Assembly (NCBI RefSeq): GCF_035083965.1
Contig: NC_089732.1
Location: 9,014,383 to 9,078,382, forward strand
Reading direction: 5' to 3'
Length of the DNA: 64,000 nucleotides
Origin: Branchiostoma lanceolatum
Lineage: Eukaryota; Chordata; Leptocardii; Amphioxiformes; Branchiostomatidae
Position 1 is the first letter of the stretch; the number at the start of each line of letters is the position of its first letter. Below, piece after piece: positions 1 to 21,739 of the stretch. A program made the translations under genes and the position numbers. The notes beneath the pieces were generated by a model. The model did not search any database. It had not been told where the DNA came from and saw only the letters and a list, made by a program, of their open reading frames with translations.

Positions 1-2
1 AG

Positions 3-7198
<7,196 letters not shown>

Positions 7199-7960
7199 CA
7201 TCATCCATGGACACAGCGCTTACATGTACATTATAACATGCATAGAATCACTGCATGTCAGTCAAAGCAGAATGTTTCAACATTGAACAAAGGCTACATC
7301 TAATTTGTAACTGTGGATCCAGATAACCAAATGGGATATTTCCGAGTATAACTTTGTTGCAAGAGGAAGCCACTTTCTAGAATAACACATAGGAACTCAT
7401 ATCAGATGCAGACATGTTGTTTTGCCTTTAATCCTGTGGCAAAATTGATAACTTCATGATTTTATAAGAATGTAGGACATCCTTATTTCTAGAGTACATA
7501 TGTGATGCATGAACATGTGCCATTTGATTTTTTGAATGTATTTATGATTGTTTGAAGCAAAGGAAAAAGAGCATGTGTGCATGTAACTTTGATACAGAAA
7601 GATGCATAACATATTCAATGTGTAACAGCATGAATAATGAATGGAGCATTTAGCAGAAAAGAATGTCAGTAGGAAAATGAGAAAACAGAATTCGATAATC
7701 TTTTCCTGCTTCTATGCAGAACTAAGGGCTGATAAACAAAGTACATCACTTAATTGTGGACCAGTATCATATTTCAGATGCCCTGTCTCTGTTGCCTCAA
7801 ATTTGGGATTATTGATTTAGAGTTCTCAGTTAGACTTGATAAAACATAGGTAATATGTTAACAGTAAGTAACAGCTTGAGTCTTTATCCATCAAACAATA
7901 AACATTTCATGAACTTATTGAAAAAGTATCATTCTTGACTTGTGTTGTGTTCTACTGGTG
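7199..7960 (+). other. RPTP 3' untranslated region
   Basis: AT-rich sequence with no convincing reading frame between the RPTP stop codon and the AATAAA at 7897. Inferred to be the 3' UTR of the phosphatase. Confidence 0.6.
7897..7902 (+). terminator. Polyadenylation signal AATAAA for the RPTP gene
   Basis: Canonical AATAAA about 700 bp after the RPTP stop, followed within 40 bases by a GT-rich stretch (TTGTGTTGTG) of the kind bound by cleavage-stimulation factor. Confidence 0.65.
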
Positions 7961-8165
7961 CAAGCGGTTAAACATCCTGCTGTTTCACCATATGGATCAA
8001 GATGGCAATGGTTCAAGCCCCGCTAAGCAAAACTGGTTCAGGTTGCTTTCATCCTTTTGGATGGTGATATAAAGCCAGCAACCAGGATAGCCTCAGGCAT
8101 CAAACCTTGGCTAAAAATTCAAGCTGTAGCGAAGTATCACATTCCACTACTTCTAGCTACTTAAA
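7955..8165 (+). mobile_element. tRNA-derived SINE-like element between convergent genes
   Basis: A-box-like TGGTGCAAGCGGTTAA is followed about 50 bases later by B-box-like GGTTCAAGCCCCGC, and then a non-tRNA body. Spacing and order fit a polymerase III-driven SINE. It sits just after the RPTP poly(A) site and before the 3' end of the minus-strand gene. Confidence 0.45.
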
Positions 8166-8370
8166 GCTTCTTCACCTCAGTGGAAGATTATCTTGTTGCC
8201 TTACCTTAAGTTGATTATCATCACACAGAAAGGGGGAAATGGCTAGATGTTGTTGTGCCTTTATTTTTAACACTGAATAGAGAAACTGCACTCTGTAATT
8301 CAAGCATTTCATTGAACATTTCTTAAGATATTAAACATGGGAGTTTAAAAGGTAGAACACTCCTGGTCTT

Positions 8371-8376
8371 TATTTT
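8371..8376 (-). terminator. Polyadenylation signal for the minus-strand gene at 8495-10928
   Basis: TTTATT on the plus strand (AATAAA on the minus strand), about 120 bp past the stop codon of the minus-strand gene. A second TTTATT lies at about 8261. The gene and the RPTP therefore end tail to tail a few hundred bases apart. Confidence 0.5.
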
Positions 8377-8494
8377 ACATTATTTTAAATTTCCTTGTAA
8401 CAGGCTCTAGCAAGAACAATTACTGTTGCCATCAAAGAGATCTTCATGTATATCAAGCATTTAACACAACATAAATCATAACAAAACATAGATG

Positions 8495-10928
8495 TCAGCT
8501 AACGTTATTGCTGTCGTCTTTATGGCCCTTTTTGGTGACAGTTTCCTTCATAAGTCTTGCCCAAACATCATCTGGGTTGTCTGTGGGACGGGGTAATGTC
8601 CGAGCGATCTCTCCAATCAGAGTCAAAGAATCGTGCGTGATCAGATGCTGTTCCACCTTTGTGTCAATCATCTTTCTCTCAACATTAGCCCGGCTCCTCT
8701 TCAAGAACTCTTCCTGCAGAAGTGCCCCCTGTCTCTTCACACAGGACCTGCAGGTGCTTGGGTTGTGCACCTTTGCCTTTGCTCCCCGTTTCATGTCTAA
8801 CATCATGGTGTCCAGTCTTACCCTGTCCACTAACCCTTGTGGAACTGAACTATCAGCGTCAGGACTATCTGCATCCCTCCGATGTTCCTTCTTTTCCAAA
8901 GGGTCTCTACTTGTTTCTCCGACCAAATCAATAGAGTTATTCAAATTGTCCTGTGGAGGTGAGGTTTCCACTACTGCCTTACAAACCACTGCCAAGCTAC
9001 CACCCATATCTTCAGGTAACTTTTGCTTCTTTTTGTGACCTCTGCTTGTTTCGGCTCTTCTCACGTTGTCTTCTTCTTTCCTTGTGCGTCTTTTTTCCTG
9101 AGAAGAACTATGGGAGCTTGGCTTGTGTTTTCTGTGCATTTTGCCTGTGGTAGATTTCACTGTGTCTTGCTTCCTTTGATGACTTCGCTCTATCCCTTCT
9201 GCATCTAACAACAATAAATACAACTATTAGTACCAAAAGAAATGTTTGAGGATTTCTTTTGATCAAGAGTAAGAAAACACAGAGACGTTACCTTGTTTAG
9301 CTCTTTCTTTCAGCAACTGAAGCTTCCTTGAGCAGAAGTCCAGCAGTTCTGGTGTGACTCTGATGTCTTCTTCATCTGGTTTGCCAGCCTCGTGCTGGGC
9401 GGGACTACTGGCCAGCACTTCTGTGTCTAACAGGGCTGAGCTGTTTTGCTTCACCACTTGACACGCTCGGTGCAGGAAGTTTGACATGGCTTCAGATTCT
9501 GAAAGGGGCCGGTGGGGGTAGGGTATATGAAATAGTCAAGTCAGTATGCCAGTGTAAAATACAAGTCATGATTAGTGATTTTCCCATCTAAATCATAACA
9601 ACAAAAAAATTAAATTTACTAGGATATCTACTGATATATCTACTCACCGTTTTCAGCTAATAAAGATTCTGTGGCTGAACTCTGAACTCCTGATGACTCA
9701 AAGTCGTCACTGGAGTAACCGTGGTAACTGTCTCCATGGTGATGACTGGTCTCATCCTCCAGTTCTTCTTTCACTGAGACTGACTCAACAGAGCTTCTGT
9801 CTGACCTACAAGATAATACAAACTTATGATGTTACATCATGTTTCAGCTTCAGGGTTGAGAAAGAGAGACATCCTACAAATCAAGGCAGAATGTTCTGTG
9901 CATCTAAAGTACATGTATAACACACACACAGTGACACACGGTCAAACACCTCACATCCTCCTCAGTAACTGATGTGGCACTAGTGGTGATGAAATCCTCA
10001 GAATAGCTGGCATCTCTGTCCGCAGCCGAGTCTTCTGGCAACTCTGTGGAAATATCTGAAAAAAAATGGTCCATTAGTTATCCTGACTCCAAACCTTTTT
10101 TTAGAAAGCAAGAGACACAAAATCAACGTGGTTCTAAATGTTATCCATCAGACGAGTCACTCATAATCATATGAAATGCAGCTGTGACAATGGTCTCGGC
10201 CTCGTATAACTCCATATGGTCACTGTCAAGTACTATTCTACATCCAGAACCTTTCTAGTCTTGCACTACAGTTTCTAGGTCTCCTACATCAGTTCTACCC
10301 AGCTAATCCTACCTTGTGAGTAAGTAGTTCCTGTTGTACTGCTGTGCGACCATTTCTCCACGATCCTTCCACTGCTGCTGAGGGAGCTACGCGACGAGCT
10401 CTCTCCGATAGACGACACGCTGTACACCTGGAGGTGTCTGTTATTCTCCGAGGTCGATGACGTCCGGTCAGGTGATCCGGAAACATCCTCCGACCAATGC
10501 TCCTGCGAATCTGGAGAAAAGGTTTGAAAAAAGACTGAAGTAAAGCAGTGCTTCTACATAACATGAAGCAAGGAGGTTGCATGAAGAGGATAGTTATAAA
10601 CATTAAGTGTACCGAGCTATTTAGTAAATTTAACAGATTATACTAGTTACTTTGTGGTCTTTGATAATCATATTTTGTTGGGGAGGCATTGCAATAGAAG
10701 ACTGGAATCTAATCCTCTGTATCATTTCATCTCTAGATCTCAGATTATTGCAATAAGTTGATTTTTAATTCTGAAAATTGAATCTTTATTCCTACCTGAT
10801 GTGCGAGTTCCTGAAAGTGAGTCATCATGGTCATGGTCAGCTTCTTTCCTAGCTTCTATTTCCACAGATGCTTGTGTTTGAGTGTCGCTCGCCTCCGTAA
10901 AGGTGTCATCTTCATAGGGGGACGACAT
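8495..10928 (-). CDS. Unrecognised acidic/serine-rich protein, six exons, 503 residues
   Basis: Minus-strand exons, 5' to 3': 10928-10796, 10510-10313, 10055-9950, 9805-9648, 9498-9292, 9204-8495. All five introns obey GT-AG and share the phase pattern needed for one 504-codon frame from ATG (MSSPYEDDTF) to stop. The N-terminal two thirds are rich in Ser, Asp and Glu and look disordered (for example VSSIGESSSRSSLSSSG and KEELEDETSHHHG). The middle is Lys/Arg-rich (KMHRKHK, EKRRTRKEE, GHKKKQK), suggesting nuclear localisation. The last ~100 residues look folded, with CRSCVKRQGALLQEEFLKR and a terminal helix-like LTLIGEIARTLPRPTDNPDD. I do not recognise the family. The start is the first ATG in the 5' exon. 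No signal peptide or membrane segment is visible. Confidence 0.8.
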
Positions 10929-12260
10929 GGTCTGCTACACCTGTCACATATTGATAGGGAGACAACATGGTCTGTGACACCTGCCAATTCTATCAAGTCA
11001 CAAATTACACACAAAAATCTTATATATTGAGTAGAGTAGAGTAGAGTAGAGTAGATCCGTTTGACCAGGTAGGAACCTACTTAAGTGGATGTTTTGGAGT
11101 AATTTCATAGTTAACAATATTATATTTTCTGTGTAAATTAGTTATGATGAAATGATGTATCTAAACTCTATGAGCAGTCAGTTTGGTAGAATTTGTATCA
11201 GTTTCCTGATTGCGTTACGCGGGAAGAATTTTGACGTCATCGGCGACGTTTTCAGGTTTGGGAAAATACAGACGGACTCCTGGAATTATCTACCGGTCTG
11301 AACTACAATGATTCTCCGTATAAACAACGTAGCAAAAAGATTATCAGAGGCAAAATTCTTAAATTCCAATTTCCCACCATTTTCTGTTGTTGCTGATGAT
11401 AAATTTGTCCCATCATGCTTTGGGAAGGATATACCACTGATCAAAAAGGGTGATAATTTGATACCATTATTAGCATTGATATCCATGAAAAGAAGCATAA
11501 AGAAATAACTTAGCTTTTAAAGATTATTCTGTAATATTGTTGTATGTAATAAATATAGAGTAGTCGTAATAATGAATGTTGAATACTTAGTAAATACATA
11601 TTAACACCCCTTGCTCAAAGTAGTGGTATAATTCTATGCCCTATGACCTTTACAGAAAGACGCAGTGCGACGAGGCTAGCAGATTTTTGTGTAGTCGTCA
11701 GAATTTCCGACGATTTCGTCATTTTCTAGCATATTCTCACCGTATATTCACCCGGATTTGGTACGTATAGACTGTGTAGTATTTTTGGTGAAAATTTTAG
11801 GGTAAACTGTACGCAAAACTTGAACATGTGGCCTGAAATATGAGTGTTGCTTTCGAGCTCCATTCTTCTGCGGAAAACAACATGTTGTTCACAAAAAATC
11901 AGATGACACAAGGATCATTCAAGTCAAGTCAATTCCATTTTACATGTACTTGTGAGCCTTGCTGGTTTGTGAGATTACATGCAACTTTATTATAAATGCT
12001 AGTATAATACTTCAGAGGCAAAACCTATGCTTTGAAATTATGCAGGAAATAGTGAAACTGAAAACACAACATAATCCCACTCCATTGTCTAACATGTGTC
12101 GTGATTGAGGATAAAATATGGAAATCTAGACAAGTTTTGTTTTCAGTTCCCTTTTACTTTGTCATTCTTACTAACTGCATTTTAATGTGTGTACATTTTG
12201 ATGTGAGAGAATTTTAAACTGTGTGCACCCCTCCCATAATTTACAAGTCTAATACTAACT
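10929..12260. other. Intergenic region between divergent genes; includes a GAGTA microsatellite
   Basis: Spacer between the start of the minus-strand gene and ELOF1. It holds a short (AGTAG)n run at about 11032-11055 and a 66-codon open frame (11308-11508) with no recognisable features. Both genes' promoters presumably lie here; no TATA box is convincing. Confidence 0.5.
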
Positions 12261-12399
12261 AATATTCTTCCATCCGTGACTTAAAAAAGGTAACAAAACA
12301 CATACCTCCAAATTTTCGACGTCCACTGTGCGTCTTGATCATGGACTGAACTAGTCTCACGTTTTGTTACCTTTCTAAAGTCACTGATTGAAGAATATT
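12261..12399. mobile_element. 139-bp MITE-like inverted repeat upstream of ELOF1
   Basis: The left arm begins AATATTCTTCCATCCGTGAC and runs into GGTAACAAAAC. The right arm is its diverged reverse complement, GTTTTGTTACCTTTC through GAAGAATATT. Arms are about 40 bp around a ~60-bp centre. Size and structure fit a non-autonomous DNA element; no target-site duplication is certain. Confidence 0.6.
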
Positions 12400-12562
12400 C
12401 TGGTAATCACACGTGACTGATGAATCTCTTCAACGATGATACTAACTTATATGTAACTCGCCTAGACACGGCGTACTTGGCTTGAATTACAACCAGGACT
12501 CACCAGAGAGATTGCTATGTTGCATGTTTAGGTGTTGTGCAGTGCCTGCTACACTAACAGAG

Positions 12563-15333
<2,771 letters not shown>

Positions 15334-17149
15334 AAACAACCCAAATTGACAGTTTCCATTACAAGCTGAAATGTCATTGGACAGTTGCACAGTGGGATAG
15401 CCAATGAGTCTCAAGTCTTTTGGCATGATACAGGGAAGATGATTTGATAAATGAATTATAGAGTAGATGATAAAAGTAGAGGATTGTCAGAAATACAATA
15501 CCTGTTGTCCACTGTTGTAATAATATGATTTTGAATACAGGTAGATGTTTTGTGTACAAGGCTGCTATGTCTGTAGCCTTAAATAGGCCATCATCTAAGT
15601 ATGTGGCTTCTTCAACAACTCATTGCGATAAAAGCTCTACAAGACTACATGTTTAGTTGTTTAGGCATGTAATGTAGGCTCTAGTTAGAAGTGAGGCTAT
15701 TTGTTTAGTAATCATAGGTATAAGGAAACACAAAGTTGGATAAGATTTCCTTTGTGAAAGTTGCTTGTAAACATCACACAATTAGTTTTGCAACAGAGCA
15801 AAGGCAAGGGTTGCAAAGAGTAAGAAGAAAGTCCATGAAATCTTAGATATGACTCATGACCCACTGTCCATGTTTTCTTATAAGTATTTTATATTCTTCC
15901 ACGTGTACAGTTGGTGAAAGCATTATTGTGTAATGTGTGCTGTATTTTGCTATTGTGGATTGTTTAAGACTGAACAATTTTGCCGTCACAACATTTTTTT
16001 TTCTTTTTGATTTTAATTTTTTGGCCAGTTTCTTTGTCTACTTTGCGCACTACATGAAAGTGATGTAATGGCTCTATTATCTCAAAGCTCTAAGGTAAAA
16101 CAAAGATTGCAAAAATGTTTGAAACAACATGAGGTCATGATATGAGAGGAATCAAAACAATGTGATGTGTTTCAACATTGGAGATGCCTTTTACATCTAC
16201 ATCTAAGGTTACATCTTGTGTAAGTGAAAGAAGTTTCCATCTATTATGAAATGGACAATGTACATCAATGTGGCAAGTAAATACTAACAAACTGAAACAT
16301 CTCTTTGTCCCTTTGTTAGCTGTTGTGAATGATGTGACAGTATGTCATTATACTGGTCGTTACATATATTCCATGTGAGCAGGTTGTTTTTATTGTTGGG
16401 TACAGTAGGCATTGTTGCAGACATTTTAACCATGTCGGACACCAACAGTTCAATTTACGAATGTGGAACATTTCATAGTATATATCACTACATTCATATG
16501 TAATGGTCCTTGTCTGCATTGAACAAGAGATAGTGTATGGTATGGGTTTAGATACATTAAACCATTTTGATTTCTTCAGAACCAAAAAACTTGAATGGCC
16601 GGTGAAATTATTTAAGGGGGAACCACTTTTGTCCAACTTCGCACCTTTGGTAAAAATGTCTGGAATTGCTGTCCATCTAAAGCTGTAGTGTATGCATAAA
16701 ATGGTTAGACTCGAGCGCTACCTATCGGTTTACTGGAAAACCGCAGCTGACAACATGACATCATCGCTACCTTTAACCTCCTGTGGAACCAGTCCTGTCA
16801 CATGATCAAGAATCAGCTGTACGTACGTGGGCGGGGTGATTCGGCTGTGTTCTTTACACGTTTTCTTCCTGCTTTGGCTTCCGAAAACATTCCACTCGCC
16901 AAAAACCACGAAATTGGCGCGAGCCGTCTTTGTTTCGGCTCACTGATCACTTGTGACGACCATAGACTGTGGATTGCGCCTCACCGACCAAAACGACCAC
17001 CTGTCTTCAATTCCAGGGTTCAGGTTTCGACTCTCGTGCTAGTCAGAGTCGCTTGTTGGCTTTACAAGTAGGACTAAGTCTATACACACGTATTATTCCT
17101 GGCTACCGGCGGAGGTGTTGGACTCTGACCAGGCGCGAAGCGGGCGACC
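15334..17149 (+). other. ELOF1 3' region and intergenic spacer
   Basis: AT-rich DNA after the ELOF1 stop codon. No convincing exon, RNA gene or canonical AATAAA was seen. The last ~350 bp become more GC-rich and contain the likely promoter and 5' UTR of the fatty-acid-binding-protein gene. Confidence 0.5.
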
Positions 17150-20100
17150 ATGCCGGTGGCAGTGGCAATGTTCAGCGGCAAGTGGAAGTACGGGAGCGGC
17201 CAAAACCACGAAGCCTTTATGTCCGCAATAGGTGAGCGATCCCCCGTGTGTATTTTACAACCTTACTTCCTGCTGTGAAATGGCAGCTAATAATACACTA
17301 ATATATAAAACTACAGTAAGCCTTAAACATAATAATCTTCTAGTTAAACGTCATAATCATGTAGAGGCGGTATGACTCAACTGCGATAAAATCTGATACC
17401 TTAACTAATGAATATTTCAGCACACTGTGAACTACAGCTAAAGTATGAGTCATTCGTCCTACGCACTTACAGTGCAGTTCCCTATAGTCTAACTCCATGT
17501 TTGGCGTTCCCTGTATCGTATTTGCATTGTCTCACGAAAAGTTTACCTCAGTCTTGTAAAGCAATCTTTAATAGTGCTCCTGTCTTAGAGACGAAAGAAC
17601 TGTCAATAGCATTTATTTACAGAATCCTCGTAACTGTTGACAAAGCACAATAAAAAGACCAGGATTAGAGATTAGATTAGATAAGGTAGGCGTTTTTATT
17701 GCTTTTTTTACGAACGTCTTTTATTTTGAAAGGGTGGCTTTTCATTTGTATTGAACAAATCCTCTAAAGCTTGTAGCACGTTATAAGAGCAACGAACATT
17801 CAATCAATCCATGAACGCAAACATTCGACCGCTGGACTGCACTTTGAACTTGGTTATCGTGTGCAACTGTATGCTAGTACTGGCGGTGAAAGGTTGATCA
17901 TTGCACAGTGCAGTTCACTCAGTAGTTCTGCCATGTTACAAGATCGTGTGAGAGCGCTGCAAGCAGAATCGTTGGATTCAAAACTTCATACAAATACTAG
18001 CTATGCTGTGTTATTGTTGGGACTGTTTGAAAAATGTGGCAGTACGGAAAAGGTCTATGTAGACAGGCGTCAACGAGGAAGGAAGGTGGGTCCCAGAAGG
18101 CGTATTCTGGATTTTTTCACCGCCGTATTTGGCAACAAGAGCGATCCCACAAAAAATTCCTGCTGTGCTGGGCTGAATACGCCTGGCTGTACATGTGCAC
18201 CACAGTTATATATCATCATACCTCACCGACCGCATACACAATGGTGATAATGTTGTTGCACTTGTACTACAGATATTGCCAAAACATCACCGCTCTGTTA
18301 CGTGCTGTACATATTTCATAAGAGTTTTCCCTCGTGTACATTGGATATTCTCCCTGCACACAGTCCATTCAGGGGTGGTTTGAGGTCGAGTGATGTGATA
18401 TCTAGGGTACAAAGGCAAAAGTCTCGTCAAATAAAAAAGATATGTGTTAATCTTTAATGTATTGATTTTTAATACAACATTAGCAGTTCAGTAATCAAAT
18501 TACTCTGGCGCAAGATGAAAGCCAAGATGAGCTAAGCAACGGTGAAAAATAAGGTAAGCAAATTTTGAAAATAGGTCTTACGTAAGGCGGCTTGTCATTT
18601 GATTCAAGATTAGCAGTTCAGTAATTGTATAGCTCTGAGTTATAAAACCAAGAGAAGATAAACAATGCTGAAAAATAAGGTAGGCAAACTGTGAAAATAG
18701 ATCTGTAGGATATATAACATGGCTTGTACTCAGGTTTGTCATCTCGCGTGCCACCATAAGCGGGTATATATGTGTGTTCTGTAACCCTATAGATCACTCC
18801 GCCACTCCCTCTACTGTATCACTATGCGCCTGCCATTGTTACTCATGTTTGTGATGTGCTTACAGGTGAATTCACCGTTACGTTACGTTGCGTGCTCGTC
18901 TTTACGTTCCACTAAACCGCGGGAAAATAGTGTTATAGAAATACCCCATTGTCTCAGCATCAGACGAAAACACCACAAAATTGGAGGGGCATACCACAAA
19001 GGAATTGTCCTGTAAAGCTTCTATAGCTTACACGTACATATCAAACGTCAAAAGCGACCTCAGTATATATATGGAATCATAATACCTGTGCTATGTAACC
19101 TGTGCCATATGTAGCAAAAAGCTCTTAGAATACACAGGATGCACGTACGATTCCAGTTGCCTTTGCTTGTCTGTTATAGCTCATTCAAACCAGATATTTC
19201 ACAGGCCTTTTCAGTCTCATTAGTAGATAATTGCCGTTTTGTTGATTACCATCACTAATGAAGGTTGACTGCAGAATGTTTTGTGTCATATGTCCCTACG
19301 CTGCGACGTCCTATTAATTTTTTCCATAGTCTAACTGAAATTGACATGTCATTTGTCATAATAATGGCTGCTATTTTATCGCCAGAGAAATGACCCGTCT
19401 TTATTGTGTCGCTTTGTTTCTGCTATACTGCTGTGATATTTGAAACAATGCCCAGTGACATACATGCAAACAGATAGAGGGTACCGGGTACGATATATAC
19501 CCTTTGAAAAAAAAGGATTTCCATATAACGCATTCTAGTGTATGTAACATATTCTGTTTTAGATATCATTTCATATACATATCGTTTTATCAATTTACAT
19601 TTTATAATTGCCAGTTACAAGCTGTATATACATTTTATAATTGCCAGTTACATTTAAGGCACAAGCTATATCTAATCCTGGTAGGTTGTCCGTAGGTGTA
19701 GCATATAACAGCACACGGCAAATTGGATCTCTCTGTCGGCACAACAGCGTATTCACAGACAGATCCCCTGGGAAATATGACATGAAAGTATAGAGCCGAT
19801 TACTGTGGAATGACGTCCCGGACTGGGGCCGAGCAAAGTACTTTATCGTGTAACGTCTCTTCGTTTGAAAAAAAAACACACTTTTATTAAAACATATGAA
19901 TACAAAACGCAGAGCTGTGTCTCCCTGTGTTTATAAAGCTGGCAGTTTGAAATGTATCTCAGCCTTGTGTGTGATTGGGGAATGGAGATATGTAAAGGAA
20001 TTCGATATTGTGATATAGGAAAATTTAAAAGAAAGTACTAGTGGACCAGTCGGGCTTGATTGCTTATTAAGTGGACCGAAAAATGCATCCCATTGCAAAA

Positions 20101-21693
20101 TTGGGAATTTTGCTTTTACTTTGGGCATACAATGATAAGAATATAGATTTGACATGCTGCTTAGATTTTTTAACGTTGTTATCATTTCAACTTTCTTTAT
20201 TTCTTTGCCCTTGTAACTTCCGACAAAGCATGATTGTTGTTCATCTCTCCCAAATAAGGATTTTTAAAAAGTGTGATCAAGACTTCCAAATTTAGTAAAA
20301 TCACATCTAGAAACTATTGATACGGTTACCATGGCCTAATAACCGTCATCTGCCGGCAGCCAATCAGCGCAGACCAGACGATAATTTCTGTCTCCATGGA
20401 GATCAAACGACATTACGGCAGGACAAGGCTCGGTGTTATTAGATAACACCAGACTACTACTGTTCTCGGGAAAATAATTTGTCTGCGAACATAATCACAC
20501 AGAAAGCCTGCCCTGGATTTACATGGATTCGGCTGTCTGAAAAGTTAGACGAAATCATTCATCTGTAGGACGGTCAGAGAAGTTCGTCAATTGTTGAAAA
20601 CAAAAACCTTGAATTTGAAAAATAACTTTAACAAGAGAATATTTCACATCTTAAATTGATTTATGCTATGATAGTTTTTCTTTTCCTGAAAATGCCTTCT
20701 TGATTTTGATCATACAGAATTACGACGCCATGATAATAGTTTAGTGAATGTTAAAATGGAAACTGTTCATCTATAATTGATTGACGTAACCTTTGACCTG
20801 TACCCCCTTAGGAGTTCCCAAGGAACTTCACCAGTTCGCGTCAGAGACGGTGTTCTACATTGAATGCCGGGAAGAGGGCGGGGTCATCACCTGGGCAACA
20901 ACGCCGGAGTATCTTGGCGCCAAACACGGAACCGTCACCAACGTCTTCCGGATCGGTGAAGAGATAGAGGAGGACACTGGAGATGGCAAGAAGAAAAAGG
21001 TCCATCAATTGTCTCTGTGTCCTTTTACCTTCATTCCTTCTTCAAGGCTTAGTTTTATGCGGTATCTAGAAATCTTTCACGATGCTATTGGGGGGCAGGC
21101 AAGATCAGAATTTCCATCGCTTTGTACTGTATCTAGTACGTGATGTTGTATATCTTTATGTTTCTTTAGTTAGGTTGTTAGTTAGAACGATGTTTAAGGT
21201 TGTGTTTTTTTCCCTTTTAGTCAATTCAACCATGCCTTTCTGGTATGTAGGGTTTGAGCTGTCAATTTGACTTTTCTATCCCCCCGACCCCTACAACCCC
21301 ACCCCGTACAGTGTGTTTACACCTGGGACGAGGACAAGCTGGTCTCCACCTATCCAGACTGGGACGGCAAGGGGTTAAAGGTGACCATGTCTAGGGCACT
21401 CGAGGGGGAGTCCACGAGTACGGTAAGGGCGTTTTGATATACCATACATACAATGTGGATTTTGGACATAGCGTTTTCATTTCATTTGATGCAATTATCT
21501 ATTGGCTTTGACATTAAAGTTCTCACCTTTCCTTACTTCATAAGCCAACGTTGCACTTTCTGACTTATTTGAGTGTCTCTGTTTTGAAAAATAAAATGTT
21601 CATTACTTGGATTCGTTTCTATTCTCCTCGTTTTAAACATAGGTGATGACGGCAGGTGACGTCACGTGTACCGTGGTTTACCTCAGATGTTAG
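17150..21693 (+). CDS. Intracellular lipid-binding protein (FABP/CRABP family)
   Basis: Four exons, 17150-17231, 20812-20999, 21312-21422 and 21643-21693, give 143 residues, close to the usual 130-140. Four exons with three introns is the ancestral layout of this family. The start MPVAVAMFSGKWKYG matches the F-x-G-K-W opening of FABPs. Exon 2 has EEGGVITWATTP and VFRIGEEIEED, the β-strand and F..GEEF-like segment before the second intron. Exon 3 has WDEDKLVST and exon 4 has AGDVTCTVVYLRC, the final strands of the barrel. The usual C-terminal Arg-x-Tyr pair that binds the fatty-acid carboxylate is not clearly present (VVYLRC). The protein would bind fatty acids or retinoids in the cytosol; the exact ligand is unknown. 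The first intron is 3.6 kb. The final exon overlaps a 37-bp tandem repeat. Confidence 0.85.
18479..18706 (+). repeat. Two-unit diverged tandem repeat in FABP intron 1
   Basis: Two ~130-bp units, beginning at 18479 and 18610, share ATTAGCAGTTCAGTAAT at the start and TGAAAAATAAGGTA-GCAAA about 65-70 bp later. No function is evident. Confidence 0.6.
18761..18865 (+). promoter_or_regulatory. Possible TATA promoter and signal-peptide first exon inside FABP intron 1
   Basis: GGTATATATG at about 18763 lies 50-60 bp before an ATG at 18824. That ATG opens MRLPLLLMFVMCLQ, a short hydrophobic leader, directly followed by a donor-like CAG/GTGAAT. This is the look of a first exon coding for a secretory signal. 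No downstream exon was found. The 63-codon open frame read without splicing has no recognised family. Confidence 0.25.
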
Positions 21694-21739
21694 TGACGTC
21701 ATGTGTGCCGTGGTTTACCTCACACGTTAGTGACGTCAG
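21656..21739 (+). repeat. 37-bp tandem repeat carrying three TGACGTCA (CRE) sites
   Basis: Units start at 21656, 21693 and 21730 (the third truncated). Each opens GTGACGTCA. The first two continue with a near-identical body containing CGTGGTTTACCTCA. The first unit encodes the FABP C-terminus and ends at the stop codon; later units fall in the 3' UTR. TGACGTCA is the palindromic cAMP-response element, here at 21657, 21694 and 21731. Confidence 0.85.

Noticed and set aside
8508-9038. 176-codon plus-strand frame
   Set aside because: Shadow of the last exon of the minus-strand gene, whose exon structure is consistent over six exons.
10295-10603. 102-codon minus-strand frame with RRSIGRRMFP
   Set aside because: Wrong frame of the exon 10510-10313; splice phases on both sides require the DSQEHWSED frame.
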